The position numbers and the translations under genes were made by a program. The notes under the pieces are model-generated. The model saw only the letters and a list, made by a program, of their open reading frames with translations. It was not told where the DNA came from and did not search any database. A stretch of 64,000 bases of DNA from positions 248,001 through 312,000 of the forward strand of contig JAMWCF010000001.1 in the NCBI GenBank assembly GCA_023818695.1, read 5' to 3'. The stretch comes from Candidatus Omnitrophota bacterium (GTDB lineage: Bacteria > Omnitrophota > Koll11 > 1-14-0-20-64-10). Positions within the stretch are counted from its first letter, which is position 1. Each line of letters begins with the position of its first letter. Positions 57,072 to 64,000 of the stretch are shown one piece after another.

Positions 57072-58227
57072 GAGCGCTCAAAAGCTTAAGCGGTGCGTCC
57101 GCTGTCTCCTGGCGGAAACGCACGACACCATCCTCTTCGATGCCGAAGGAGTCTGCAACATCTGCCGGAACATCGAGCACAAGAAAGAGGTCATCGACTG
57201 GCCGGCAAAGGAAAAGGAGTTCCGGGAGATCCTCGACCGGTACCGGGGCAAGCACGCTTACGACTGCATCATCCCCTTCAGCGGGGGAAAGGACAGCGCC
57301 TACACCGCCTACGCCCTGGTCAGAAATTACGGCGTCAAGCCGCTGGTCGTCTGCTTCGACCACGGCTTCATGCGGCCGACCGTCTTGGCCAACACCGAGA
57401 AGACGATCCGGGCGTTGGGGGTCGACTTCTTGAAGTTTCGGGCCGGCTGGAAGGTGGTCCGGCGGCTCATGGTGGAAAGCTTGAAGCGCAAAGGGGACTT
57501 CTGCTGGCACTGCCACACCGGCATCTTCTCATTCCCCATGCAGATGGCGATCCGGTTCCAGGTGCCTCTGGTGATCTGGGGGCAGCCAAACACCGAATAC
57601 AACGCCTATTTCCGAATGGATGAGCCGGAGCTGGTCGATGAAAAGCGGTACAACCGGTACATCAACCTGGGGATCACCGCCGAAGACATGGCCGGGATGC
57701 TGGGACCGGAGATCGATGCGAGGGACCTGGAGCCGTTCCGCTACCCACCGAAGGAGGAGCTGAAGAAGCTCGGCTACCGTTCCATCTGCATGGGGACCTA
57801 TATCCCCTGGGACGTCAAAAAACAGGTGGAGATTATCGAAAAGGAGCTCGGCTGGCAGGAGGACGCGGTAGAGGGGGTCCCCCCGGAATACGGTTACGAG
57901 AAGATCGAATGTTTCCTGCAGGGGGTCCGGGATTACCTGCGCTTTATCAAGCGGGGGATGGGCCGGACGAACCACCTGGCCTGCATCGACATCCGGGACG
58001 GACGCCTGACGCGGGAAGAGGGAGAGCGCCTGATGCGGGAGTTCGACGGCAAGCGGCCGGCCTCTCTCGACGTCTTCCTGAAGATGGTCGAGATCACCGA
58101 AGAGGAGTTCAATAAGATCGCCCTTGAGCATGCAGTCTATCCCCATCAGCCGGACTTGAGCAGCGTGGAGAAGGGGCAGCCGCTCTGGGACCAACAATTC
58201 TGGCTGATTCCCGGGAAGAAAGAATGA
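57019..58227 (+). CDS. wbuX: N-acetyl sugar amidotransferase, copy 1 (WbuX/WbpG/PseA family)
   Basis: ATP-dependent enzyme that turns an N-acetyl group into acetamidino using ammonia from a HisH glutaminase. The 402-residue product has an N-terminal zinc-ribbon-like Cys set (CVRCLL and CNIC). The PP-loop is SGGKDS at residues 88-93 in FSGGKDSAYTAYAL, followed by DHGFMRPTVLANTEK, CWHCHTGIF and VIWGQPNTEY. It overlaps the PseI-like synthase by 53 nt; an in-frame ATG at 57028 is an alternative start. Its stop overlaps the HisH-HisF fusion, its expected ammonia source. Confidence 0.9.
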   Translation: MIKMTNQSTEKENSTLFESAQKLKRCVRCLLAETHDTILFDAEGVCNICRNIEHKKEVIDWPAKEKEFREILDRYRGKHAYDCIIPFSGGKDSAYTAYALVRNYGVKPLVVCFDHGFMRPTVLANTEKTIRALGVDFLKFRAGWKVVRRLMVESLKRKGDFCWHCHTGIFSFPMQMAIRFQVPLVIWGQPNTEYNAYFRMDEPELVDEKRYNRYINLGITAEDMAGMLGPEIDARDLEPFRYPPKEELKKLGYRSICMGTYIPWDVKKQVEIIEKELGWQEDAVEGVPPEYGYEKIECFLQGVRDYLRFIKRGMGRTNHLACIDIRDGRLTREEGERLMREFDGKRPASLDVFLKMVEITEEEFNKIALEHAVYPHQPDLSSVEKGQPLWDQQFWLIPGKKE

Positions 58228-59666
58228 AAGTCACGATCATCGACTACGGGATGGGGAACTTGAGTTCGGTAGCGAGGGCCTTCGAATCCCTCAACGCCGA
58301 GGTGCAGGTGACCAACAGCCCCGCCGACATCGAGAGGGCGCAGCGGCTTGTCCTGCCGGGCGTGGGGGCCTTCGGTCAGGGGATGAGGAACCTGGAGCGG
58401 CTTGGCCTGCGACAACCGCTTGAGAAGGCGGTACTCCACGCGAAAACCCCCTTGCTGGGGATCTGTCTGGGCATGCAGCTGATGGCGAAAGAGAGCTGGG
58501 AACAGGGGCGGCACCAGGGACTCGGCTGGGTGCCGGCCGCCGTCAAGCCCTTCCAGGGAAACGGCTCGCTGAAAACAATCCATATCGGCTGGAACGAGGT
58601 GGTGCCGGCAAGGCCGAGCTTCCTCTTCAAGGGTCTGCGGCGCGTCCCTTACTTCTATTTTGTTCACGGCTACCATGTCACCTGCGAGGAACCGGACGCA
58701 GTGGCCGCCACCTCTACGTACGGCGGCCCGTTCCATTCGGCGCTCGCCGCGGGAAACATCGCCGGTGTCCAGTTCCACCCGGAGAAGAGCCAGGAGGCGG
58801 GGCTCGGCCTGCTGAAGAACTTTCTGAACTGGAACCCAGACGCCGATGAAGAGACTCCGATGGATTCCCTGAAACCGAACGGAAAAGGGGCCCCAAACCT
58901 GCGGCTGATCCCAACTCTTCTCTATTACAAAGGCCGGTTGACGAAAACGATCAGGTTCCAGATCCAGAATGAGGGGATCCGAAGGGATGTGGGGCACCCG
59001 GTCAAGGCCCCGATGGTTTACGATGCTCAATTGGCCGACGAGCTGATCTTCCTGGATTTCCGGGCGACGGTTGAAGGGCGGGGGATCGAGGAACTGCGAG
59101 GGGCAGTTGCAGAGATCGCCGGGCGGGCCTTCATGCCGCTGACAGCCGGAGGAGGAATCCGGTCCGTGGAGGATATCCGATCGCTGCTTCTGGCCGGGGC
59201 CGACAAGGTGGCGATCAACAGCGCCGCGGTGGAGCGGCCTGATCTCATCTGGGAAGCGGCCGGGGTCTTCGGGAGCCAGTGCATTGTGGTCTCCATCGAC
59301 GCCAAGAGGACGGGGGACCGGTATGAAGTTTTCACGCGTAGCGGGACAACCCCAACAGGTCTGGACCCGGCCGAGTGGGCCAAAAAAGCAGAAGGGCTTG
59401 GAGCCGGGGAAATCCTCCTGACATCCATCGACCGGGACGGCACGATGGCGGGCTATGACCTGGAGCTGATCCGCCGGGTGGCATCGGCCGTCAAGATCCC
59501 GGTGATCGCTTCCGGCGGCTCCGGCACACTGCGAGACCTGGCCGACGCGGCGATCCAGGGAGAGGCATCAGCGGTGGCAGCCGCCTCGATCTTCCACTTC
59601 CGGGACGTCAGTCCCATCAAGGCGAAGGCCTTTTTGAAGCGGGTACCGCTTCCAATCAGGGATTGA
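58224..59666 (+). CDS. Fused HisH-HisF protein of the amidotransferase module
   Basis: One 480-residue frame. Residues 1-205 are a HisH glutaminase with catalytic Cys81 (GICLGMQ), His185 and Glu187 (FHPEKSQ). Residues about 228-480 are a HisF-like barrel (LTAGGGIRSVEDIR, EILLTSIDRDGTMAGYDLE). A linker of some 20 residues joins them without a stop or shift. In the HisF half, the position of cyclase Asp11 is Leu233 (RLIPTLLYYKG where HisF has CLD), while the second Asp (SIDAKR) is kept. This argues against histidine synthesis and for an ammonia conduit to the amidotransferase at 57019. A separate HisH and HisF pair follows at 59671-61042. Confidence 0.9.
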   Translation: MKVTIIDYGMGNLSSVARAFESLNAEVQVTNSPADIERAQRLVLPGVGAFGQGMRNLERLGLRQPLEKAVLHAKTPLLGICLGMQLMAKESWEQGRHQGLGWVPAAVKPFQGNGSLKTIHIGWNEVVPARPSFLFKGLRRVPYFYFVHGYHVTCEEPDAVAATSTYGGPFHSALAAGNIAGVQFHPEKSQEAGLGLLKNFLNWNPDADEETPMDSLKPNGKGAPNLRLIPTLLYYKGRLTKTIRFQIQNEGIRRDVGHPVKAPMVYDAQLADELIFLDFRATVEGRGIEELRGAVAEIAGRAFMPLTAGGGIRSVEDIRSLLLAGADKVAINSAAVERPDLIWEAAGVFGSQCIVVSIDAKRTGDRYEVFTRSGTTPTGLDPAEWAKKAEGLGAGEILLTSIDRDGTMAGYDLELIRRVASAVKIPVIASGGSGTLRDLADAAIQGEASAVAAASIFHFRDVSPIKAKAFLKRVPLPIRD

Positions 59667-59670
59667 GCAG

Positions 59671-60330
59671 ATGATCGCGCTGGTGGATTACGGGATGGGG
59701 AACTTGAGGTCGGTGGCCAACGCCTTCGAGGCGATTGGCGAAAAACCGGTGATCACTCATTCCAGGGCGGAGATCGAGTCGGCCGCCGGGATCGTCCTGC
59801 CGGGCGTGGGGGCCTTCGGCGACGGGATGAAGAACCTGCGCCGGCTGGAGCTGATCGAGACACTTAACAGAGAGGTGTTGGAAAAGAAGAAACCGTACCT
59901 GGGAATCTGTCTCGGCATGCAGTTTCTCACAGATGAGAGCGAAGAACACGGGCTCCACAAGGGGTTCGGCTGGATCAAAGGCCGGATCCGGGAGATCAAA
60001 CCGGCAGACAAGCGGTACAAAGTTCCCCATATGGGATGGAACGAGCTGCAAATCCTCAAGGAAGGGGGGCTCTTTCAGGGGCTTCCGGAAGCGCCGGTCT
60101 TCTACTTCGTCCACAGCTACCATCTCGAGCCGGCGGAACCTGGAGTCATCACAGCGGTCTGCCGCCATGGGGCCGAGGTGACGGCGGCAGTGGAAAAGGA
60201 AAATATCGTTGGAGTCCAGTTCCACCCGGAGAAAAGCCAGCGGGTGGGACTGCAGCTTCTGAAAAATTTCGTCCGGATGGTCAAAGAGCATGCTGAAAAA
60301 ACGGCTGATACCTGTTCTCATCCTGCGTGA
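59671..60330 (+). CDS. HisH-type glutamine amidotransferase, copy 2
   Basis: Class I glutaminase of 219 residues that releases ammonia from glutamine for transfer through a HisF-type partner. It has DYGMGNLRSVANAFEA, LPGVGAFGDGMKNL, the nucleophile Cys in GICLGMQFL, and the catalytic His/Glu in GVQFHPEKSQ. It is clearly related to the HisH half of the preceding fusion, but the two differ at many positions, so this is an old duplication or separate acquisition. It begins 4 nt after the fusion gene and overlaps the separate HisF by 41 nt. Confidence 0.92.
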   Translation: MIALVDYGMGNLRSVANAFEAIGEKPVITHSRAEIESAAGIVLPGVGAFGDGMKNLRRLELIETLNREVLEKKKPYLGICLGMQFLTDESEEHGLHKGFGWIKGRIREIKPADKRYKVPHMGWNELQILKEGGLFQGLPEAPVFYFVHSYHLEPAEPGVITAVCRHGAEVTAAVEKENIVGVQFHPEKSQRVGLQLLKNFVRMVKEHAEKTADTCSHPA

Positions 60331-61042
60331 CGGGCAGGTCGTCCAGAGCATCCAGTTCAGGCACACCAATGTGATCCATTGGAATCCGGTCACCGCGGTG
60401 GATTTTTTCAACAAGTGGGCGGTGGATGAGATCCTCCTGCTGGATGTCAGCCGGACGACGGAAAACCGGCAGAAATTTTACGATGCAGTCCACACGCTCT
60501 CGGCGAAATGTTTCGTCCCTCTGACCGTCGGCGGATGGGTGACCAGCACGGAGGAGATCCGGAAACTCCTGCGGCTCGGGGCGGACAAGGTCTCCGTCAA
60601 CACGCAGGCGGTCCGGCACCCCGAGTTCATCTCCGAGGCGGCTCAAATCTTCGGAAGCCAGTGCATTGTGGTGTCGATCGATGTCAAAAAGATCGACGGC
60701 GCCCGCCGGGTGGTGATCGACCGGGGACGGGAAATCACGGAGCTGGCGCCGGTCGAATGGGCGAGGGAAGCCGAAAAGCGGGGGGCGGGGGAGATCTTCC
60801 TAACCTCCATTGACCACGACGGCACCCGCAGCGGCTATGACCTGGAGCTGATGCGCCAGGTCTCACATGCGGTTTCGATCCCGGTGATCGCCTTCGGAGG
60901 GGCGTTCGCCTGGGAACATCTGGCGGAAGGAATTTTGGCAGGCGCTGAAGCGTGCGCCGCCGCCAACGTCTTCCATTTCACGGAGCACAGCACCAAGAAG
61001 GCCAAGGAACACTTGAGAAAGGCAGGGATTGAGGTCCGATGA
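60290..61042 (+). CDS. wbuZ: HisF-like protein of sugar amidination (WbuZ/HisF2 type)
   Basis: TIM-barrel partner of HisH, 250 residues. The start MLKKRLIPVLILRDG aligns exactly with HisF, but Ile11 replaces the catalytic Asp11. The second catalytic Asp is kept in VVSIDVKK. EILLLDVSRT, LTVGGWVTSTEEIRKLL, EIFLTSIDHDGTRSGYDLE and IAFGGAFAWEHLAEGI complete the barrel; the canonical ASGG is AFGG. Loss of Asp11 indicates a non-histidine function: channelling ammonia to the WbuX-type enzyme that begins in its stop codon at 61039. It overlaps HisH by 41 nt. Confidence 0.92.
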   Translation: MLKKRLIPVLILRDGQVVQSIQFRHTNVIHWNPVTAVDFFNKWAVDEILLLDVSRTTENRQKFYDAVHTLSAKCFVPLTVGGWVTSTEEIRKLLRLGADKVSVNTQAVRHPEFISEAAQIFGSQCIVVSIDVKKIDGARRVVIDRGREITELAPVEWAREAEKRGAGEIFLTSIDHDGTRSGYDLELMRQVSHAVSIPVIAFGGAFAWEHLAEGILAGAEACAAANVFHFTEHSTKKAKEHLRKAGIEVR

Positions 61043-62352
61043 GATATTGCCAGCGGTGTCTTTATCCTGAAAACGCCAAACCGACGATCATCTTCGATGA
61101 GCAGGGAATCTGTAGCGGCTGCCGACACCACGAGTCCCGGGGCCGAATCGACTGGACCGAGCGGGAGAAAAAACTGCGCACACTCCTGACGGAGTACCGG
61201 GACAAGCAAAGGGCCGCCGGGGCCATTTACGACTGCATCGTGCCAGTGAGCGGTGGCAAGGACAGTCACTTCCAGGTCTACCTGATCAAGGAGGTCTACG
61301 GGCTCAACCCCCTGTGCGTTACCTTCAACCACTGCTTCAATACCTCGCTGGGACTGCGCAACCTGAACAACCTGATCAGCCGGTTCGGCGTCGACCTGAT
61401 CCGGTTCACCGCCAACCCGGAGTCTGTCCGGAAAATCGCCAGGTACATGGTAAAAAGAGTCGGGGATATCACCTGGCATTACCACGCCGGGATCATGACG
61501 GTCCCGTTCCAGGTGGCGGTGAAATACAAGGTTCCCCTGATCGTCTGGCCGGAGCATTACGGGGAGCTGACCGGCGTCTTCACGCTGGACGACATGGTGG
61601 AGTTCACCAAGTGGGTGCGGCAGGAGCATGACATGCGTGGCATCGAGCCGGAAGATATCGCCAATGATCCGGCCAGCGGGATCACGATGCGGGACCTGTA
61701 TCCTTACATCTACCCGACCGATGAAGAGCTGGAGGAGGTCGGGGTCCGGGGAATCTACCTGGTCAACTACATCTATTGGGATCCCAAGGCCCAGTCGGAG
61801 CTGGTGCTGGAGAAGTGCGGGTTCCAGCCGCTGGCCCGTAAAAGAGACCGGACTTTTCATCTCTGCGCGAAAACCGACGATCATGCCAACGAGGTGCACG
61901 ACTACATGAAGTATCTGAAGTTCGGATACGGCCGGGCAACCGATGACGCCTCTACCGAGATCCGCTACGGCCGAATGACCCGGGAAGAGGGGATCGAGGT
62001 GGTCCGGGAGTACGACCATGTCAGGCCGAAATCGCTCGACTATTACTTGAAGTTCCTGGGAATGACGGAATCGGAGTTCGAGGGGGCGCTGGAGCCGATG
62101 AGGGACAGGAGGATCTGGAAAAAGGGGCCGGACGGCAGGTGGGCGATAACCGATTCGGTGATCAACCACCAGGATGATCCCGGGGTGGAGGCGGCCAGGG
62201 TGTCGCAGTCGAAGGACCGGACATTCTCCAGGGAAAACAGCCGGCTTTATTACAACCCGAAATACCCGCCGGTTCTGCCGGAGATGGCGGCGCCATCCAA
62301 CGGCAACGGACACGGAGCCACCGTGAAAGAAGAAGGATTCGTGATCCAGTGA
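61039..62352 (+). CDS. wbuX: N-acetyl sugar amidotransferase, copy 2 (WbuX/WbpG family)
   Basis: Second acetamidino-forming amidotransferase, 437 residues. An N-terminal Cys set (YCQRCLYPE and GICSGC) precedes the PP-loop SGGKDS at residues 71-76. FNHCFNTSLGLRNLNNL, WHYHAGIMTVPFQVA and WPEHYGELTGVFTLDDMVEF follow. It differs from copy 1 in length and in the CWHC versus WHYH segment, so it probably acts on another sugar or position. The C-terminal 50 residues form a Gly/Asn-rich tail. It overlaps HisF upstream (ATGA) and the methyltransferase downstream (GTGA). Confidence 0.91.
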   Translation: MRYCQRCLYPENAKPTIIFDEQGICSGCRHHESRGRIDWTEREKKLRTLLTEYRDKQRAAGAIYDCIVPVSGGKDSHFQVYLIKEVYGLNPLCVTFNHCFNTSLGLRNLNNLISRFGVDLIRFTANPESVRKIARYMVKRVGDITWHYHAGIMTVPFQVAVKYKVPLIVWPEHYGELTGVFTLDDMVEFTKWVRQEHDMRGIEPEDIANDPASGITMRDLYPYIYPTDEELEEVGVRGIYLVNYIYWDPKAQSELVLEKCGFQPLARKRDRTFHLCAKTDDHANEVHDYMKYLKFGYGRATDDASTEIRYGRMTREEGIEVVREYDHVRPKSLDYYLKFLGMTESEFEGALEPMRDRRIWKKGPDGRWAITDSVINHQDDPGVEAARVSQSKDRTFSRENSRLYYNPKYPPVLPEMAAPSNGNGHGATVKEEGFVIQ

Positions 62353-63263
62353 CGCCGATCTGTCCCGCCTGCAAGGCGGATAAAACATCCCTCTCGAAAG
62401 ATGCCGGCAGACCTCCATACCGCTTCTATGAATGCGGCGAGTGCCGCCTGGTCTTCTCCAACCCGATGCAGCCGGTCAACGGCCGGTGGTACAGCCGGCA
62501 AGCGATGTACGTCGTACGGGACAATTTCGGAACAGGCGAGCTCCAGTGGAACCACCGGCAGTTTCTCAAAGACCTTCCGGCCGCCGGCGGCCGACTGCTG
62601 GACGTCGGCTGCGGGACCGGAGAGTTCTTGGCCGCCGCCCGTCAAGCCGGCTACCTGGTGAGCGGTTTCGACTTCGATGCCGAAGCGGTCAAGACAGCGC
62701 GACAGAGGACCGGAATCAATGAGATAACCACCGGGGACCTGGCGCAGTTTTCCGGAAAGGAGCGGACGAGACGTTTTGACGTGGTGACCGCCTTTGAAGT
62801 GCTGGAGCACTCCCCGGAACCGGACCGGTTCCTGGCCTCTCTGACCGAATTGATCGCTCCCAACGGCTATCTGGCCATCAGCGTGCCTGACAGGGAAAGG
62901 CGGCCTCGGATCCGGTACGACTGGGACTTTCCGCCGAACCACTTAACACGCTGGAGCAGGGGATCACTGGCGCACATTATCCAGAGAAACGGCCTTCGGA
63001 TCGTCCGAATGGAAAGTGGATGGAGGCAGGGAGAACCGCTTCTTCACCAAACATTGCAGTTCGGCCTGGTTACCCGCTTGATGGGAGCCGGTTCTCCTTC
63101 CGGCGGCGGCAGAGGCGTTTCCCGCCATGCGGCCTCCACCGCTTACAAGGTGAAATCAGCGGCAGTGAAAATACTGGCTGTGCCGGTCAATCTCGGTTTA
63201 AGCGCCATCGGGGCGACGGGGATGACCCTCTACCTGCTGGCGCAGAAAAACAATGTCAACTGA
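62349..63263 (+). CDS. Class I SAM-dependent methyltransferase with zinc-ribbon N-terminus
   Basis: A 304-residue methyltransferase. The first 45 residues carry two Cys pairs (CPAC and CGEC), a small zinc-binding module common in polysaccharide-locus methyltransferases. The SAM-binding loop is LLDVGCGTGEFLAAA, FDFDAEAV ends the second strand, and FEVLEHSPEPDRFL and APNGYLAISVPDRER are motifs II and III. A hydrophobic segment of about 20 residues near 275-300 may touch the membrane. GTG at 62349 overlaps the amidotransferase stop. It probably O-methylates a sugar; target unknown. Confidence 0.88.
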   Translation: MTPICPACKADKTSLSKDAGRPPYRFYECGECRLVFSNPMQPVNGRWYSRQAMYVVRDNFGTGELQWNHRQFLKDLPAAGGRLLDVGCGTGEFLAAARQAGYLVSGFDFDAEAVKTARQRTGINEITTGDLAQFSGKERTRRFDVVTAFEVLEHSPEPDRFLASLTELIAPNGYLAISVPDRERRPRIRYDWDFPPNHLTRWSRGSLAHIIQRNGLRIVRMESGWRQGEPLLHQTLQFGLVTRLMGAGSPSGGGRGVSRHAASTAYKVKSAAVKILAVPVNLGLSAIGATGMTLYLLAQKNNVN

Positions 63264-64000
63264 TACGCAAAAAACAAAACTGATGCTTCTGATCTCCAGC
63301 GGCGCGTTGGGCGGTGGAGAGGAGACGGTCCGCCTGCTGGCCGTCTATCTCGATAAAAACCTTTTTGACATCACTGTCGTCTGCCCGGCATCCCCTCTAT
63401 CCGAGTCGCTGCAGGGGATTCCCGGCGTCGCCTGCCGCACCGCCTGGTTCCCCCGGCTCCCGACCCCGAAGGCGGTCTCCCAACTGACCAACCTCATCCG
63501 GGAGGTCAGACCGGATATCCTGCACACCCATCTTTACCACGGCGACCTTTACGGCTGGCTAGCCACCAGGAAAGCCCATGTTCCCCGGCTGGTCTCGACG
63601 GTGCAGGGGGTCAACTTCTTCTGGGAGATGGAGCGGGGAATCCGCCGCCTGCGCTGGCGTCTCTGCTCCTTGCTCTACCGGCAGATTTACCGGGCTTTCG
63701 ACGCGGTCGCCGTCTGCAGCAGCGCCGTCAGAGAACAGATCACAACCAGACCGGGGATTAGGATCCCGGCCGGGAAGATCACGGTGATCCACAACAGCAT
63801 GGACCCGGAGAAGCTTCGGGCCGCTTTGGAAAAAGGCGCGGCCACCAGGCAAAACGGGAGATCCAAACGAATCATTTCGGTCGCTAATCTCCTCCCATTC
63901 AAGGGGCACGAGGTCCTCTTGGAGGCGGTGAACCGGCTCCGCTCCATGCTCGACGTCGAATGCCTAATCGTCGGGGAAGGACCGGAGCGCAAGCGGCTGG
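63253..64000 (+). CDS. Glycosyltransferase family 4, truncated by the window edge
   Basis: The frame is open from ATG 63253 to the right edge (249 codons). The N-terminal acceptor domain reads LMLLISSGALGGGEETVRL, a glycine loop typical of GT4. HTHLYHGDLYGW, VSTVQGVNFFWE and VIHNSMDPEKL (domain junction) follow. The donor domain begins IISVANLLPFKGHEVLLEA and CLIVGEGPER. The C-terminal E-x7-E motif lies beyond the window. It overlaps the methyltransferase by 11 nt. Confidence 0.92.
   Translation, partial: MSTDTQKTKLMLLISSGALGGGEETVRLLAVYLDKNLFDITVVCPASPLSESLQGIPGVACRTAWFPRLPTPKAVSQLTNLIREVRPDILHTHLYHGDLYGWLATRKAHVPRLVSTVQGVNFFWEMERGIRRLRWRLCSLLYRQIYRAFDAVAVCSSAVREQITTRPGIRIPAGKITVIHNSMDPEKLRAALEKGAATRQNGRSKRIISVANLLPFKGHEVLLEAVNRLRSMLDVECLIVGEGPERKRL

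Noticed and set aside
58224..61042. Histidine biosynthesis genes hisH and hisF
   Set aside because: Both HisF domains lack catalytic Asp11 and no other his gene is present; context is sugar amidination.
60835..62418. 527-codon open frame on the minus strand
   Set aside because: Antisense to the second amidotransferase; no recognisable domain.

Overview
The window is 64 kb of high-GC DNA (about 60% by eye, with exceptions noted below). All 59 protein-coding genes that I can support lie on the + strand. Most neighbours overlap by 4 nt (ATGA or GTGA) or abut, so long stretches look translationally coupled. The presence of lptD and the wealth of lipopolysaccharide/capsule functions point to a diderm (Gram-negative) bacterium. 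Extended -10 promoters resemble sigma-70 sites. I cannot name the phylum: no rRNA, ribosomal protein or other marker is present. I saw no tRNA, CRISPR array, insertion sequence or phage gene.

Layout. (1) 1-6690: the end of a sugar ABC-transporter ATPase, two membrane diguanylate cyclases, a ROK sugar kinase and the LPS translocon protein LptD. (2) 6725-10630: UDP-glucose dehydrogenase followed by rmlA, rmlB and rmlD for dTDP-deoxysugars (no rmlC beside them). (3) 10631-11165: a GC-rich, gene-free stretch packed with nested inverted repeats, a candidate structured RNA. (4) 11166-24584: nucleotide-sugar enzymes (UDP-HexNAc dehydrogenases, epimerases, UDP-xylose synthase type, Gmd, DegT aminotransferases), an ABC-2 polysaccharide exporter permease, a glycosyltransferase, a sugar N-formyltransferase, an FkbM methyltransferase and a Nudix hydrolase. 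(5) 24581-28938: two unusual fusions in tandem, a sugar C-methyltransferase joined to APS kinase, then a sulfotransferase joined to a Wzt-type exporter ATPase with a carbohydrate-binding tail. (6) 28935-37216: a NeuA/NeuB/NeuC sialic-acid-type set, a CBS-domain protein, a capsule-synthesis (KpsS/C-like) transferase and three glycosyltransferases. (7) 37236-41830: the CDP-3,6-dideoxyhexose pathway (RfbF, RfbG, RfbH and accessory enzymes). (8) 41856-46807: a 4,6-dehydratase, a cupin, a polyprenyl-phosphate-type GT2 and two polytopic membrane proteins. (9) 46895-57071: an EPS-type MarR regulator with its own palindromic operator, then a second nonulosonic-acid block (PseG-like hydrolase, carbamoyltransferase, a NeuB paralogue with both metal-binding histidines replaced, CMP-sugar synthetase, oxidoreductase, acetyltransferase, class III aminotransferase, PseI-like synthase). 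(10) 57019-62352: two complete amidotransferase modules in tandem, one with HisH and HisF fused. (11) 62349-64000: a methyltransferase and a truncated glycosyltransferase.

Taken together this is a large surface-polysaccharide locus. It appears to make dTDP-, UDP-, GDP-, CDP- and CMP-activated sugars and to decorate them by N-formylation, N-acetylation, acetamidino formation, carbamoylation, C- and O-methylation and sulfation. Export is probably by an ABC (Wzm/Wzt) route. The most novel element is the pair of fusions that put PAPS formation and a PAPS-dependent sulfotransferase on the same polypeptides as a sugar-modifying enzyme and the exporter ATPase. The duplicated amidination modules and the His-to-Arg NeuB paralogue are the next most interesting.
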